A DNA stretch of 64,000 nucleotides from Eleftheria terrae (GTDB taxonomy: Bacteria; Pseudomonadota; Gammaproteobacteria; Burkholderiales; Burkholderiaceae_C), in the NCBI RefSeq assembly GCF_030419005.1, contig NZ_CP106951.1:4216001-4280000 (forward strand), read 5' to 3'. Made by a program: the position numbers and the translations under genes. Every line of letters begins with the position of its first letter. Position 1 is the stretch's first letter. The notes under the pieces are model-generated. The model did not search any database. It was not told the DNA's origin and worked only from the letters and a program-made list of their open reading frames with translations. Below are positions 48,547-57,485 of this stretch, in pieces.

Positions 48547-49016
48547 AGCGTCAGACTCATCACGATGGCATCCTCGCGGCGCCCTTCGCAGGCGGGGTAG
48601 TAGCCCTTGCGCTGGCCCACCGTGCGAAAGCCGTAGCGGTCATAGAGGGCTCGTGCGCGGGCATTGGAGACGCGCACCTCGAGCCACAGCTGGCGGGCGC
48701 CGCTGTCGCGGGCCATGCCCTGCAGCGTGTCGAGCAGGTGCAGCGCATGGCCACGGCGCTGGTGCGCCGGCGCCACGGTGAGGTTGAGCAGGTGCATCTC
48801 CTCGAAGCCCGGCATGGCGACGAAATAGCCCAGCAGCACGCCGTCGGCGCTGTAGAGCAGCCGCGCCAGGTAGCCGGCATGCAGGGAGTCGACGAAGTTG
48901 CCGCGCGTCCAGGGGAATTCATAAGCCTGGTGTTCGACCGCCAGCACCGCGGTGAGCGAGCTCACCGTCATCGGCATCAGCTGCGGCGCATCGCAGGGGC
49001 GGGCCAGCGAGCTCAT
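48543..49016 (-). CDS. rimI: Ribosomal-protein-alanine N-acetyltransferase RimI
   Basis: 157 residues with GNAT motifs: VEHQAYEFPWTRGNFVDSL at the start, LLNLTVAPAHQRRGHALHLL for acetyl-CoA binding, and VRVSNARARALYDRYGF near the end. RimI acetylates the N-terminal alanine of ribosomal protein S18. It sits between tsaB and the uracil glycosylase gene with 4-base ATGA overlaps on both sides. Neighbouring tsaB is the usual partner in gammaproteobacteria and betaproteobacteria. Confidence 0.94.
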   Translation of the reverse strand: MSSLARPCDAPQLMPMTVSSLTAVLAVEHQAYEFPWTRGNFVDSLHAGYLARLLYSADGVLLGYFVAMPGFEEMHLLNLTVAPAHQRRGHALHLLDTLQGMARDSGARQLWLEVRVSNARARALYDRYGFRTVGQRKGYYPACEGRREDAIVMSLTL

Positions 49017-49741
49017 GCCGGCCCCCGCGCGGCAGCCTGGGCCAGCGCTTCGCGTTCTGCGGTGGTTTGCGCCACCTTGTCGCGGATGTACAGCGGCAGC
49101 GCCAGGGCAGCATCGACGGCCTCGCCGCGCTGCCAGGCGGCCTGGGCCAGCTGCAGCAGGGCGGCCGCGTCGGGCCGAGCGGCAGGCTGCAGGCGCAGGC
49201 CGGTGGCCGCCAGTGCCTCGCGGTGCGGCTCCACCGCGCTGCCGGCCAGGCAGTCGCCGCCGTGGTCGGCCACTGCCTGGGCGAGTGCGGCGGCACTGTA
49301 GAGCGCCGGCGCCTGCAGGGTGTGCCAGGCGTGGCCGTCCCAGCGGTAGCGGGCGGCGTAGATCTCGTTCATGCGGGCGTCCTGGGCGGCCCAGACATCG
49401 TCGCCGCCGCCGTCGCGGCGCGCCGCTTCGGCCACGATCAGCAGCGTGTCGACCGGCACGACCGGCTTGCCGGCACCGAAGGCCAGGCCCTGCGCCACGG
49501 CGCAGGCGGTGCGCAAGCCGGTGAAGGCGCCCGGCCCGCGGCCGAACGCGATGGCGTCGAGTTGCTGCAGCGTCAGGCCGGCGTCGGCCAGCAAGGACAG
49601 GATGGCCGGCAGCAGTTGCGCCGACGCCTGGGCGCCGCCGGCGTCTTCGCGCACCCACGGGCGGCCGTTCACCAGCACGCCGAGGTGCACGGTGTCGGTG
49701 GCGGTTTCCAGGGCCAGCAGGGCGGGGGTGGGGGTGAGCAC
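49013..49741 (-). CDS. tsaB: tRNA t6A biosynthesis protein TsaB
   Basis: 242 residues. TsaB is a scaffold for the TsaBDE complex that puts threonylcarbamoyl on A37 of tRNAs reading ANN codons. Its ASKHA-type fold shows in LLALETATDTVHLGVLVNG, FGRGPGAFTGLRTACAVAQG and VWAAQDARMNEIYAARYR. I chose the GTG at 49741, where the family sequence begins; the frame continues to an ATG at 49851 but this would overlap the divergent dacB gene. Its stop overlaps rimI (ATGA). tsaC lies in the same window, 3 kb away. Confidence 0.93.
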   Translation of the reverse strand: MLTPTPALLALETATDTVHLGVLVNGRPWVREDAGGAQASAQLLPAILSLLADAGLTLQQLDAIAFGRGPGAFTGLRTACAVAQGLAFGAGKPVVPVDTLLIVAEAARRDGGGDDVWAAQDARMNEIYAARYRWDGHAWHTLQAPALYSAAALAQAVADHGGDCLAGSAVEPHREALAATGLRLQPAARPDAAALLQLAQAAWQRGEAVDAALALPLYIRDKVAQTTAEREALAQAAARGPA

Positions 49742-49850
49742 GAACAGGAAGCCGGGCCAGGCCGGAACAACAACACAGGCAGGCAGTTTAGCGGGGCCGT
49801 GGCGCAGCGGCGGGCCGCCGGGCCGCAGCGCGTATCGGGATAATGGCGCC

Positions 49851-51356
49851 ATGCACTTGTGTCGCTGCTGGCCCGCCTGGCTGTGCGGGGGAATCGTCCC
49901 GGTCTTCTTCCTGTCCTGCAGCCTGGCCTGGGGCGGCACCTTGCCGCCCGCGCCGCTGCCGGCGGCCGTCGATGCTGCGCTGGCGCGCGCCAAGGTGCCG
50001 CGCGAGGCGCTGGCGGCCGAAGTCATCGAGGTGGGCGCGGCGCTGCCGCGGCTGGCCTGGCGGGAGCGGGCCGGCGTGCAGCCGGCCTCGCTGATGAAGC
50101 TGGTGACGACCTATGCCGCGCTGGAGCTGCTGGGGCCGGCCTACACCTGGAGCACGCCGGTGTACGCCGACGGCGTGGTGCAGGACGGCGTGCTGCAGGG
50201 CGACCTGCATCTGCAGGGCCTGGGCGACCCGACGCTGGTGATGGAGCGGCTCTGGGCCCTGCTGCGCCGGGTGCAGCAGCTGGGCATCCAGGAGGTGCGC
50301 GGCGACATCGTGCTGGACCACATTGCCTTCGATGCGATCGGCTCCGATCCAGCCGCCTTCGACGGCGATCCGCTGCGGCCCTACAACGTGGCGCCCGATG
50401 CGCTGCTGATCAACTTCAAGGCCTTGAGCCTGGACTTCGTGCCGGACCCGGCCCGCGGCGTGGCACGCATTGCCGCCGACCCGCCACTGGCCGGGGTGTC
50501 GATCGACACGATGGTGCCACTCGACCACACCGCGCCCTGCAGCGACTGGCAGGCCGCGCTGAAGGCCGAGCTGGGCGGGCGTGAACGCCTGCTGTTCCGC
50601 GGCGCCTATCCGCTGGCCTGCGGCGAGAAGAGCTGGTCGCTGGCGTATGCCGATCCGGCCAGCTTCAATGCCCGCGCCGTCGAAGCGATGTGGCGCGGCC
50701 TGGGCGGGCGGCTGGGCGGCGGGGTGCGCGAGGGCGTGGCGCCGCCGGCGGCCAAGCCGCTGCATGTGGCGGTGTCGCCGCCGCTCGGCCAGGTGGTGCG
50801 CGACATCAACAAGTTCAGCAACAACACCATGGCCCGGCAGCTCTACCTGACCCTGGGCCTGGTGGCGCAGGGCGTCGGCTCGCTGGAAACGGCCGAGGTG
50901 GCCGTGCGCCAGTGGGCGGTGGCGAAATGGGGCGAGGCGCCGGAGCTGGTGCTCGACAACGGCGCCGGCCTGTCGCGCGAAGGCCGGCTGAGCGCGCAGT
51001 TCCTGGCCCGCCTGCTGCAGTCCGCCTGGGCCAGCCCGGTGATGCCGGAGCTGCTGGCTTCGCTGCCGATCGCGGGCGTCGACGGCACGCTCAAGCGCTT
51101 TGCGGCGGCGCCCGGCCGGGCGCACCTGAAGACCGGCACCTTGCGCGATGTGGTCGGCGTGGCCGGCTATGTGCTGGCGGCCAGCGGCCGGCGCTACGTG
51201 GTGGTGGCGGTCATCAACCATCCCGAGGCGGCCGCCGCGCGGCCGGTGCTCGAGGCGCTGGTCGACTGGGCGGCACGGGATGAGGCGACCGGTACCGCCT
51301 TGCCGTCTTCTCCCGATCCTTCTTCCCCCCCGCTCAGCACGGAGCGCGCTCCATGA
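49851..51356 (+). CDS. dacB: D-alanyl-D-alanine carboxypeptidase/endopeptidase (PBP4)
   Basis: 501 residues. A signal peptide covers about residues 1-28. The active-site motifs are SLMK (S80-K83), SNN (in NKFSNNTMARQ) and KTG (in HLKTGTLRDVV). The large insertion between the first and second motif is typical of PBP4 (class C). It cleaves peptidoglycan crosslinks in the periplasm. The ATG at 49851 follows a short gap from tsaB on the other strand. Its stop overlaps the SemiSWEET start (ATGA). Confidence 0.93.
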   Translation: MHLCRCWPAWLCGGIVPVFFLSCSLAWGGTLPPAPLPAAVDAALARAKVPREALAAEVIEVGAALPRLAWRERAGVQPASLMKLVTTYAALELLGPAYTWSTPVYADGVVQDGVLQGDLHLQGLGDPTLVMERLWALLRRVQQLGIQEVRGDIVLDHIAFDAIGSDPAAFDGDPLRPYNVAPDALLINFKALSLDFVPDPARGVARIAADPPLAGVSIDTMVPLDHTAPCSDWQAALKAELGGRERLLFRGAYPLACGEKSWSLAYADPASFNARAVEAMWRGLGGRLGGGVREGVAPPAAKPLHVAVSPPLGQVVRDINKFSNNTMARQLYLTLGLVAQGVGSLETAEVAVRQWAVAKWGEAPELVLDNGAGLSREGRLSAQFLARLLQSAWASPVMPELLASLPIAGVDGTLKRFAAAPGRAHLKTGTLRDVVGVAGYVLAASGRRYVVVAVINHPEAAAARPVLEALVDWAARDEATGTALPSSPDPSSPPLSTERAP

Positions 51357-51649
51357 CCATCGACGTGACCGACGGACTCGGCTTCCTGGCTGCTGCGTTG
51401 ACCACGGCCTCCTTCGTGCCGCAGGCCTGGCACACCTTCAGGACGCGCGACGTCAGCGGCATCTCGCTCGGCATGTACAGCGTCTTCACGCTGGGCATCA
51501 CGATGTGGCTGGTGTACGGGCTGATGATCGGCGAATGGCCGATCATCGCGGCCAATGCCATCACGCTGGCCCTGGCCAGCGCGATCCTGGGGATGAAGAT
51601 CCGCTACGCAGTGCCGGCCGGCGCCGCGAAGGGGCCGGCCGGGCGCTAG
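51353..51649 (+). CDS. SemiSWEET-type sugar transporter
   Basis: 98 residues forming three membrane helices, the single triple-helix unit that dimerises in bacteria. The PQ motif is in TTASFVPQAWHTFRTRDVSG, followed by SLGMYSVFTLGITMWLVYGL. SemiSWEETs carry sugars down a gradient. The start overlaps the dacB stop (ATGA at 51353), so the two are translated together. A link to recovery of wall sugars is inference. Confidence 0.9.
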   Translation: MTIDVTDGLGFLAAALTTASFVPQAWHTFRTRDVSGISLGMYSVFTLGITMWLVYGLMIGEWPIIAANAITLALASAILGMKIRYAVPAGAAKGPAGR

Positions 51650-51661
51650 CGCAGGGGCGGG

Positions 51662-52600
51662 TCAGAACGGGTGCTGGTCCGTTTCTTTGACGGCCTGTTC
51701 GCCCAGTGCCTGGTTCATGGCGGGGGTGAGATAACGGTCCTTGGCGAAGATGTAGTCCAAAGTGCGTGGATTTGGATCGACTCCGGCGTTCAGGGTGGCC
51801 GTACTGCACGCCTTCGCGGTGGCTACGCTGTCCAGGCAGGCGTTGGTGTCACGATGTTTGAGGTCCTTGTCCTCGACGGCTTTGCTGAGCCGGTTATTGC
51901 CGAGCACGAGCACCGTCTTGCGCTGGTTGCCGCTCAGGACGGCGCGCAGGCCGTCGTTGAAGGCGGTGCTGAGTTCCTGCAGCTGGGTGCGTGCCGTCGG
52001 GTTCGTCGCAGCGGCGGCGCCGGCTTCGGGCGTCTGGCCCTGGTTGAAGACGTCCATCACCACCACCCGGGCGCCCTTGTCGTTCCAGTTCTTGACCAAC
52101 TGGCCCAGGGCATCGCCGCGGCGCGTCGCCTCGTTCTTGAGCGCCGCCAGGTCGCCACCGGCGATCAGGTCCTGGTACAGCTGCCACACATCGTTGGCGC
52201 CCACCTGCAGCAGGACCAGGTCCTTGTCCTGCACCCCGCCAGCGACGTCCGCCTGCACGCCGACATCGGCCACCTTCGCACCTTCCTTGGCCAGCGCGCG
52301 GGCCCGGCCGTCAGCGCCCTTGCACTCCTGGAAGGTGAAGCCGTACTCGCGGGCGACCCACTGGTTCCACAGCGGGTAGACGCTGCAGTCGAACTTGGAA
52401 TCGCTGGTCAGGCCGTTGATGGTGTACTTCGCGCCGCTGGTCGCGTCGATGTAGCTGTACTCGTCGCCGACCGACAGGATGCGCTGGGGCTTGAAGGGGT
52501 CGGACACCTCGCCGCCGCAGGCGGTGAGGGCCGCCACGGCGGCACCGGCCAGAGCGGCGAGTCGAAGGCGGGGCAGCCAGCGGGAAAGGCGCAGGGACAT
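51662..52600 (-). CDS. SGNH-hydrolase-like lipoprotein with altered catalytic residues
   Basis: 312 residues. Lipobox LTAC ends the signal (cysteine near residue 28). The fold matches GDSL/SGNH esterases, but the first block is VGDEYSYID where GDS is expected, and the last block is IFAKDRYLTP where the DxxH motif is expected. The GxND block (QVGANDVWQLYQ) is kept. The catalytic serine and histidine are therefore not where they should be, so activity is doubtful. Related Burkholderiales proteins also read GDE. It is convergent with the SemiSWEET gene. Confidence 0.75.
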   Translation of the reverse strand: MSLRLSRWLPRLRLAALAGAAVAALTACGGEVSDPFKPQRILSVGDEYSYIDATSGAKYTINGLTSDSKFDCSVYPLWNQWVAREYGFTFQECKGADGRARALAKEGAKVADVGVQADVAGGVQDKDLVLLQVGANDVWQLYQDLIAGGDLAALKNEATRRGDALGQLVKNWNDKGARVVVMDVFNQGQTPEAGAAAATNPTARTQLQELSTAFNDGLRAVLSGNQRKTVLVLGNNRLSKAVEDKDLKHRDTNACLDSVATAKACSTATLNAGVDPNPRTLDYIFAKDRYLTPAMNQALGEQAVKETDQHPF

Positions 52601-52651
52601 GGAATCTCCGGTGTGAAAGTTGAAAGGCGTCGGCAGCGCAAGCAAGGCCGC

Positions 52652-53632
52652 TCAGGACGCCGCGGCACGGGCCAGCCGGTCGCGCACACCGTCCCACTCG
52701 GGGGACGACGGCGGGCTCTCGACCCAGATGAGTTCGGCGCCCGCGGCGTCGAACTCACGCAGGACAGCAAACAGCTGCTGTGCCGCCTCGGCGGCGTCTG
52801 CGGGCATGCGGCGGTACTGCATGCCGCGCGGCGCGCGCACGGTCCGCGAATATAGCGCCAGCTTCGGCGAGCTGTCGCCCAGCACCTGCAGCGCGGTCTG
52901 CAGGATGTCGGCGCTCATCAGTCGCAGTTGGGCGCGTGGCGCATAGTGGGCCTCCAGCGTGCCGGGCGCGCGCGGCGCCTGGGCGTCGCGGTCGAGCAGG
53001 GGCTCGTTGAGCACCGCCTCGATCTCGGCCCGGCCGATCATGCCCGGACGCAGCAGCACCGGCCGGCCGCGCGAGCAGTCGACAATGGTCGATTCGATGC
53101 CGACCTGGCAGGCGCCGCCGTCGAGCACCAGCACGTCGGCGTCGAACTCGCCGGCCACATGTTCGGCGGTGGTGGGGCTGACGCGGCCGAACTGGTTCGC
53201 GCTGGGCCCGGCCAGGCCCGGCACGCCGCGCCGCGCACAGGCCTCCAGCAGCGCGCGGGCCACCGGGTGTGCCGGGCAGCGCAGGCCGATGGTGTCCTGC
53301 CCGCCGGCAGCCGCCTCGGCCACGCCGGGGCGGCGCGGCACGATGACGGTGAGCGGACCGGGCCAGAAGGCCGTCATCAGCGACTGGGCGGCCGGCGGAA
53401 TGGCCGCCGCCAGCGGCTGGCTGGCCTCCATATGGGCCACATGCACGATCAGCGGGTGGTCGGCCGGCCGGCCCTTGGCGGCGAAGATGCGGGCCACGGC
53501 GGCGTCATCGGCGGCATTGGCGCCCAGGCCATAGACCGTTTCGGTCGGGAAGGCCACCAGCCGGCCCGCCACCAGGGCGTCCACGGCCTCGGCCAGGTGC
53601 TGCGGATCATGTCCGTCGAGAATGCGTGCCAC
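52652..53632 (-). CDS. tsaC: Threonylcarbamoyl-AMP synthase, Sua5 type
   Basis: 326 residues. The YrdC domain (about residues 8-200) has VAFPTETVYGLGANAAD, FAAKGRPADHPLIVHV and PSANQFGRVSPTTAEHV. A Sua5-specific C-terminal domain follows (APGTLEAHYAPRAQLRL). It makes the threonylcarbamoyl-AMP used by TsaBDE for t6A. I chose the GTG at 53632, where the family homology starts; it lies 17 bases after the purK stop. It may be co-transcribed with purE and purK. Confidence 0.93.
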   Translation of the reverse strand: MARILDGHDPQHLAEAVDALVAGRLVAFPTETVYGLGANAADDAAVARIFAAKGRPADHPLIVHVAHMEASQPLAAAIPPAAQSLMTAFWPGPLTVIVPRRPGVAEAAAGGQDTIGLRCPAHPVARALLEACARRGVPGLAGPSANQFGRVSPTTAEHVAGEFDADVLVLDGGACQVGIESTIVDCSRGRPVLLRPGMIGRAEIEAVLNEPLLDRDAQAPRAPGTLEAHYAPRAQLRLMSADILQTALQVLGDSSPKLALYSRTVRAPRGMQYRRMPADAAEAAQQLFAVLREFDAAGAELIWVESPPSSPEWDGVRDRLARAAAS

Positions 53633-53649
53633 GGGTGCGGTGCTCCGGA

Positions 53650-54822
53650 TCAGAAGGCCGGCAGGCCCAGCAGTTCGGCGCAGCGCAGCGCCACCTCGCG
53701 CACCTGCGCGGTACTGCCGGCGGTGACATTGAGGTGGCCCATCTTGCGGCCCGGGCGGGCCGACTGCTTGCCGTAGAGGTGCAGGTGGGTGCCCGGCAGG
53801 GCCAGCACCGCCTCCCAGGGCGGGGTGGCCTCGGCCTCGCCGTTGCGGAACCACAGGTCGCCCAGCAGGTTGAGCATCACGGTGGGCGAATGCAGTCGCG
53901 GCGCGACCAGCGGCAGGCCGGTCATCGCTCGCACCTGCAGCTCGAATTGCGAGACGTCGCAGGCGTCCACCGTGTAGTGGCCCGAGTTGTGGGGGCGGGG
54001 CGCCATTTCGTTGGCGACCAGGCTGCCGTCCTTCAGCACGAAGAACTCGACGCACAGCACGCCCACATAGCCCATCTCGGCCGCCACCGTCTCGGCCGCC
54101 GCGATGGCACGCGCCTGCAGCTCCGCGGTGAGGTCGGGCGCCGGCACGGTGGTGACGGCCAGGATGCCGCCGCGATGCAGGTTCTGCTGCAGCGGGAAGT
54201 GCACCAGCTCGCCCTGCGTGTTGCGGGCGACGATCACGCTGACCTCGAAGGCCAGCTCCAGGCGCTTCTCCAGCAGGCAGGGCACGCGGCCGAGCTGGTC
54301 CCAGGCAGCCTGCAGGTCCTGGCGGCTGTGCACCGTGACCTGGCCCTTGCCGTCGTAGCCAAGGCGGGCGGTCTTCAGGATGCCCGGCAGCAAGGCGGCA
54401 TCGGCCCCGTCGAGGGCGGCCTGGCTGTCGATCAGTGCATGCGGCGCGCAGGGCACGCCCAGGCGCATGAAATGCGCCTTTTCCTCGGCCCGGTCCTGGC
54501 AGATGCCCACCGCCGCGGCGCCCGGCGCCACCGGCCGGCGCTGTGCCAGCCGCGACAGGGCGGGTGCCGGCACGTTCTCGAACTCGGTGGTGATGGCATC
54601 GCAGCGGCTGGCCAGCTCGTCGAGCGCGGCCTCGTCGAGATAGTCGGCGCACAGGTGGTGGTGCGCGATCTGGCCGGCCGGGCTGGCCGGATCAGGGTCG
54701 AGCACCACGGTAGCGAAGCCGAGCTGCTGGGCCGCATGGGCGAACATGCGGCCCAGCTGGCCACCGCCCAGCACGCCCAGCGTGGCGCAGCCTGGCAGCA
54801 GGGGAGCCTGCGCGGCGCTCAT
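53650..54822 (-). CDS. purK: N5-carboxyaminoimidazole ribonucleotide synthase
   Basis: 390 residues, ATP-grasp fold. Key blocks are [17 protein letters not shown], the ATP-binding [11 protein letters not shown] and [19 protein letters not shown]. It carboxylates AIR with bicarbonate and ATP. The start overlaps the purE stop (ATGA), the standard purEK arrangement. Confidence 0.97.
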   Translation of the reverse strand: MSAAQAPLLPGCATLGVLGGGQLGRMFAHAAQQLGFATVVLDPDPASPAGQIAHHHLCADYLDEAALDELASRCDAITTEFENVPAPALSRLAQRRPVAPGAAAVGICQDRAEEKAHFMRLGVPCAPHALIDSQAALDGADAALLPGILKTARLGYDGKGQVTVHSRQDLQAAWDQLGRVPCLLEKRLELAFEVSVIVARNTQGELVHFPLQQNLHRGGILAVTTVPAPDLTAELQARAIAAAETVAAEMGYVGVLCVEFFVLKDGSLVANEMAPRPHNSGHYTVDACDVSQFELQVRAMTGLPLVAPRLHSPTVMLNLLGDLWFRNGEAEATPPWEAVLALPGTHLHLYGKQSARPGRKMGHLNVTAGSTAQVREVALRCAELLGLPAF

Positions 54823-55328
54823 GGGGTGGTGCCCGGCAGCGGGCCCAGGGTCATCGAGCGGGCCAGCTCGGTCTGGCGGGCGCGGAAGTCCTCGAGCCGC
54901 GCGCGCAGCTGCGGCTGCTCGTTGGCCAGCATCGCCACCGCGAAGAGCGCCGCATTGGCCGCGCCGGCCGCCCCGATGGCAAAGGTGGCGACCGGAATGC
55001 CCTTGGGCATCTGCACGATGGAATGCAGCGAGTCGACGCCCTGCAGGTGCTTGCTCGGCACCGGCACGCCCAGCACCGGCACGGTGGTCTTGGCGGCCAG
55101 CATGCCGGGCAGGTGGGCGGCGCCGCCGGCGCCGGCGATGATGGCCTTGAGTCCGCGCGAGGCGGCGCTTTCGGCATAACGGAACATGTCGTCCGGCATG
55201 CGATGGGCGGAGACGACCTGCGCCTCATACGACAGGCCGAACTCGGCGAGAATCTGTGCAGCGTTCTGCATGACGTCCCAATCGCTGTTGGACCCCATGA
55301 CCACGCCGACGAGGGGCGACTGACTCAA
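54819..55328 (-). CDS. purE: N5-carboxyaminoimidazole ribonucleotide mutase
   Basis: 169 residues, class I PurE. The signature [24 protein letters not shown] with the catalytic histidine, and [13 protein letters not shown] are present. It moves the carboxyl group of N5-CAIR to C4. I chose a TTG at 55328, with GGAG seven bases upstream, because the next in-frame ATG lies inside the conserved fold. It is the first gene of purE-purK-tsaC. Confidence 0.95.
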   Translation of the reverse strand: MSQSPLVGVVMGSNSDWDVMQNAAQILAEFGLSYEAQVVSAHRMPDDMFRYAESAASRGLKAIIAGAGGAAHLPGMLAAKTTVPVLGVPVPSKHLQGVDSLHSIVQMPKGIPVATFAIGAAGAANAALFAVAMLANEQPQLRARLEDFRARQTELARSMTLGPLPGTTP

Positions 55329-55423
55329 CTGAGCGCTCCGGTGCGGGAAATAAGGCGTGATTTTAGGCGGGACCTTGCGCCCGGGCGTTGTGGCCCCATC
55401 TGCTGTCCCCAAGGATTTCGTTC

Positions 55424-56371
55424 ATGATCGATATCACTCTTCAGAATTTTGAATCCGAGGTCTTGCAGGCCTCCATGGCGCAGCCGGTGTTGCTCGACAT
55501 CTGGGCTCCCTGGTGCGGCCCCTGCCGCAGCCTGGGCCCGATGCTCGAAAAGCTGGAGACCGAGTACGCCGGCCGCTTCGTGCTGGCCAAGCTGAACTCC
55601 GACGAGCAGCCCGAGATCGCGGGCCAGCTCTCGCAGATGTTCGGCGTGCGCAGCATCCCGTTCTGCGTGATGTTCCGCGACGGCCAGCCGGTCGACGGCT
55701 TCGTCGGCGCGCTGCCGCAGGCCCAGATCGAGCAGTTCCTCGACAAGCATGTGCCGCCGGAGGCCGAGCTGGCCGCCGATGCCGCCGCCGAGGAAGCCGG
55801 CAGCCTGGCCGAGGAAGGCGACACTGAAGGCGCCATCGAGCGCTTGCAGGAAGCCATCGCGATCGACCCGGCCAACGACACCGCGCGGCTCGACTATGTG
55901 AAGCTGCTGCTGCAGGCCGGCCGTGCCAGCGACGCGCGCCTGGCCTTCGAGCCGGTGGCCAGCAAGAGCCTGGTGGAGCCGCGGGTGGCCGCTTTCGGCC
56001 AGTGGATCGCTGCCTGCGAGCAGAGCGCCAACGCTCGCTCCCTGGATGCGCTGGAGGCGGCCATCGCCGCGAACAAGCGCGATTTCGATGCCCGCTTCGA
56101 GCTGGCCAGCCAGCACTTCGCGGCCCAGCGCTGGACCGACGCGATGGACGCGCTGCTGGAGATCATCATGCGCGACAAGAAGTGGAAGGACGAGGCCGCC
56201 CGCAAGGCCTATGTCGCCATCCTGGAGCTGATGAGCAAGCCGGCCCCGGCGCCCGCCGCCGACCCGCAGGCCAAGAAGGGCACGCTGGAGGTCGCCGGCA
56301 AGGCGGTGGTGGCCTCGGCCGACCCGGTGGTGGACCAGTACCGCCGCAAGCTCAGCATGGCCCTGTTCTGA
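55424..56371 (+). CDS. Thioredoxin-TPR fusion protein (YbbN/CnoX-like)
   Basis: 315 residues. The N-terminal thioredoxin domain has the active-site WCGPC (C31 and C34) and the cis-proline stretch RSIPFCVMF; the C-terminal 190 residues carry TPR-like repeats, as in CnoX. CnoX proteins act as holdase/reductase co-chaperones with GroEL. Here both catalytic cysteines are present, unlike E. coli YbbN, so it may be a working thioredoxin. It is divergent from purE with 95 bases between starts. Confidence 0.9.
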   Translation: MIDITLQNFESEVLQASMAQPVLLDIWAPWCGPCRSLGPMLEKLETEYAGRFVLAKLNSDEQPEIAGQLSQMFGVRSIPFCVMFRDGQPVDGFVGALPQAQIEQFLDKHVPPEAELAADAAAEEAGSLAEEGDTEGAIERLQEAIAIDPANDTARLDYVKLLLQAGRASDARLAFEPVASKSLVEPRVAAFGQWIAACEQSANARSLDALEAAIAANKRDFDARFELASQHFAAQRWTDAMDALLEIIMRDKKWKDEAARKAYVAILELMSKPAPAPAADPQAKKGTLEVAGKAVVASADPVVDQYRRKLSMALF

Positions 56372-56380
56372 GTCGGTGCA

Positions 56381-56421
56381 GGGCGCCCGGGCGGGCGCCC
56401 CCCGGGCGGGCTGCCGCCCGC
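56381..56421. terminator. Two GC-rich hairpins between convergent genes
   Basis: GGGCGCC (56381-56387) pairs with GGCGCCC (56394-56400), and GCGGGC (56406-56411) with GCCCGC (56416-56421). The block lies between the convergent thioredoxin-TPR and purC genes. No T-run follows on either strand, so it is only a possible stop signal. Confidence 0.35.
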
Positions 56422-56495
56422 TGACTGGCGAGGAGTGGCCGCCCTGTGCCGCCGGCCAGCCACGGTGCCCCGCGGATGCCAGCGGGCGTGCGGAA

Positions 56496-57398
56496 TCACT
56501 CGCCCATCAGCCGGGTCAGCGCTTCCTGGTATTTCGCAGCGGTTTTCTCCACCACCTCGGCCGGCAGCGCGGGCGCCGGCGCCTGCTTGTTCCAGGGGCG
56601 GCCATCGACCTGGGCCTGCTCCAGCCAGTCGCGCACGAACTGTTTGTCGTAGCTGGGTGGGTTGATGCCCTCGCGCCAGCCTTCCACCGGCCAGAAGCGC
56701 GAGGAATCGGGCGTCAGCACCTCGTCCATCAGCGTCAGCGTGCCGTCGGCATCGAGCCCGAACTCGAACTTCGTGTCGGCGATGATGATGCCCTTGGTCA
56801 GCGCAAAATCGGCCGCGGTCTGGTACAGCTGGATCGAGACGCTGCGGATGCGCTCGGCCAGGTCCGCACCGACGATGTCGACCATGCGCTCGAAGGAGAT
56901 GTTCTCGTCGTGGTCGCCCATCTCGGCCTTGGTGGCCGGCGTGAAGATGGGCGCCGGCAGCTTGCTCGCATTGTTGAGGCCGGCCGGCAGCTTGACGCCG
57001 CAGACCTCGCCCGAAGCCTGGTACTCCTTCCACCCGCTGCCCGCCAGGTAGCCGCGCACCACCGCCTCCACCGGCAGCGGCTTCAGCCGCTTGACCAGCA
57101 TGGAGCGGCCACGCACCTGGGCCACCTCGACCTCGGTGGCGACCACCGATTCCGGCAGCTCGCCCGTGAGGTGGTTGGGCACGATCCCTTGCAGCTTGTC
57201 GAACCAGAACAGCGCCATGCGTGTCAGCAGCTCGCCCTTGCCGGGAATGGGCTCGCCCATCACGACGTCGAAGGCCGAGAGCCGGTCGCTCGCGATCATC
57301 AGGATGCGGTCTTCACCGACGGCATAGTTGTCTCGCACCTTGCCGCGTGCCAGCAGCGGCAGCGACGAGATCGACGAGTTGAGCAGGGCAGCAGTCAC
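56496..57398 (-). CDS. purC: Phosphoribosylaminoimidazole-succinocarboxamide synthase
   Basis: 300 residues, the longer form seen in betaproteobacteria and yeast. Conserved blocks are [39 protein letters not shown] and [13 protein letters not shown]. It joins aspartate to CAIR with ATP. I use the GTG at 57398 as start, where the family begins ([10 protein letters not shown]); a longer frame runs through the fba terminator hairpin. Confidence 0.96.
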   Translation of the reverse strand: MTAALLNSSISSLPLLARGKVRDNYAVGEDRILMIASDRLSAFDVVMGEPIPGKGELLTRMALFWFDKLQGIVPNHLTGELPESVVATEVEVAQVRGRSMLVKRLKPLPVEAVVRGYLAGSGWKEYQASGEVCGVKLPAGLNNASKLPAPIFTPATKAEMGDHDENISFERMVDIVGADLAERIRSVSIQLYQTAADFALTKGIIIADTKFEFGLDADGTLTLMDEVLTPDSSRFWPVEGWREGINPPSYDKQFVRDWLEQAQVDGRPWNKQAPAPALPAEVVEKTAAKYQEALTRLMGE

Positions 57399-57416
57399 GG
57401 GCGCAGTCTCCAGCAG

Positions 57417-57449
57417 CAGAAAAGAAAAAGCCCGCTGCAGGAGCGGGCT
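57417..57449 (-). terminator. Rho-independent terminator after fba
   Basis: AGCCCGCT (57429-57436) and AGCGGGCT (57442-57449) form an 8-base perfect stem with a 5-base loop. On the minus strand it is followed by TTTTTCTTTTCTG. It lies 37 bases after the fba stop and separates fba from purC. Confidence 0.88.
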
Positions 57450-57485
57450 GTGTGCCGGCAGGCGCCGGGGCGCTGACAACGAGGG

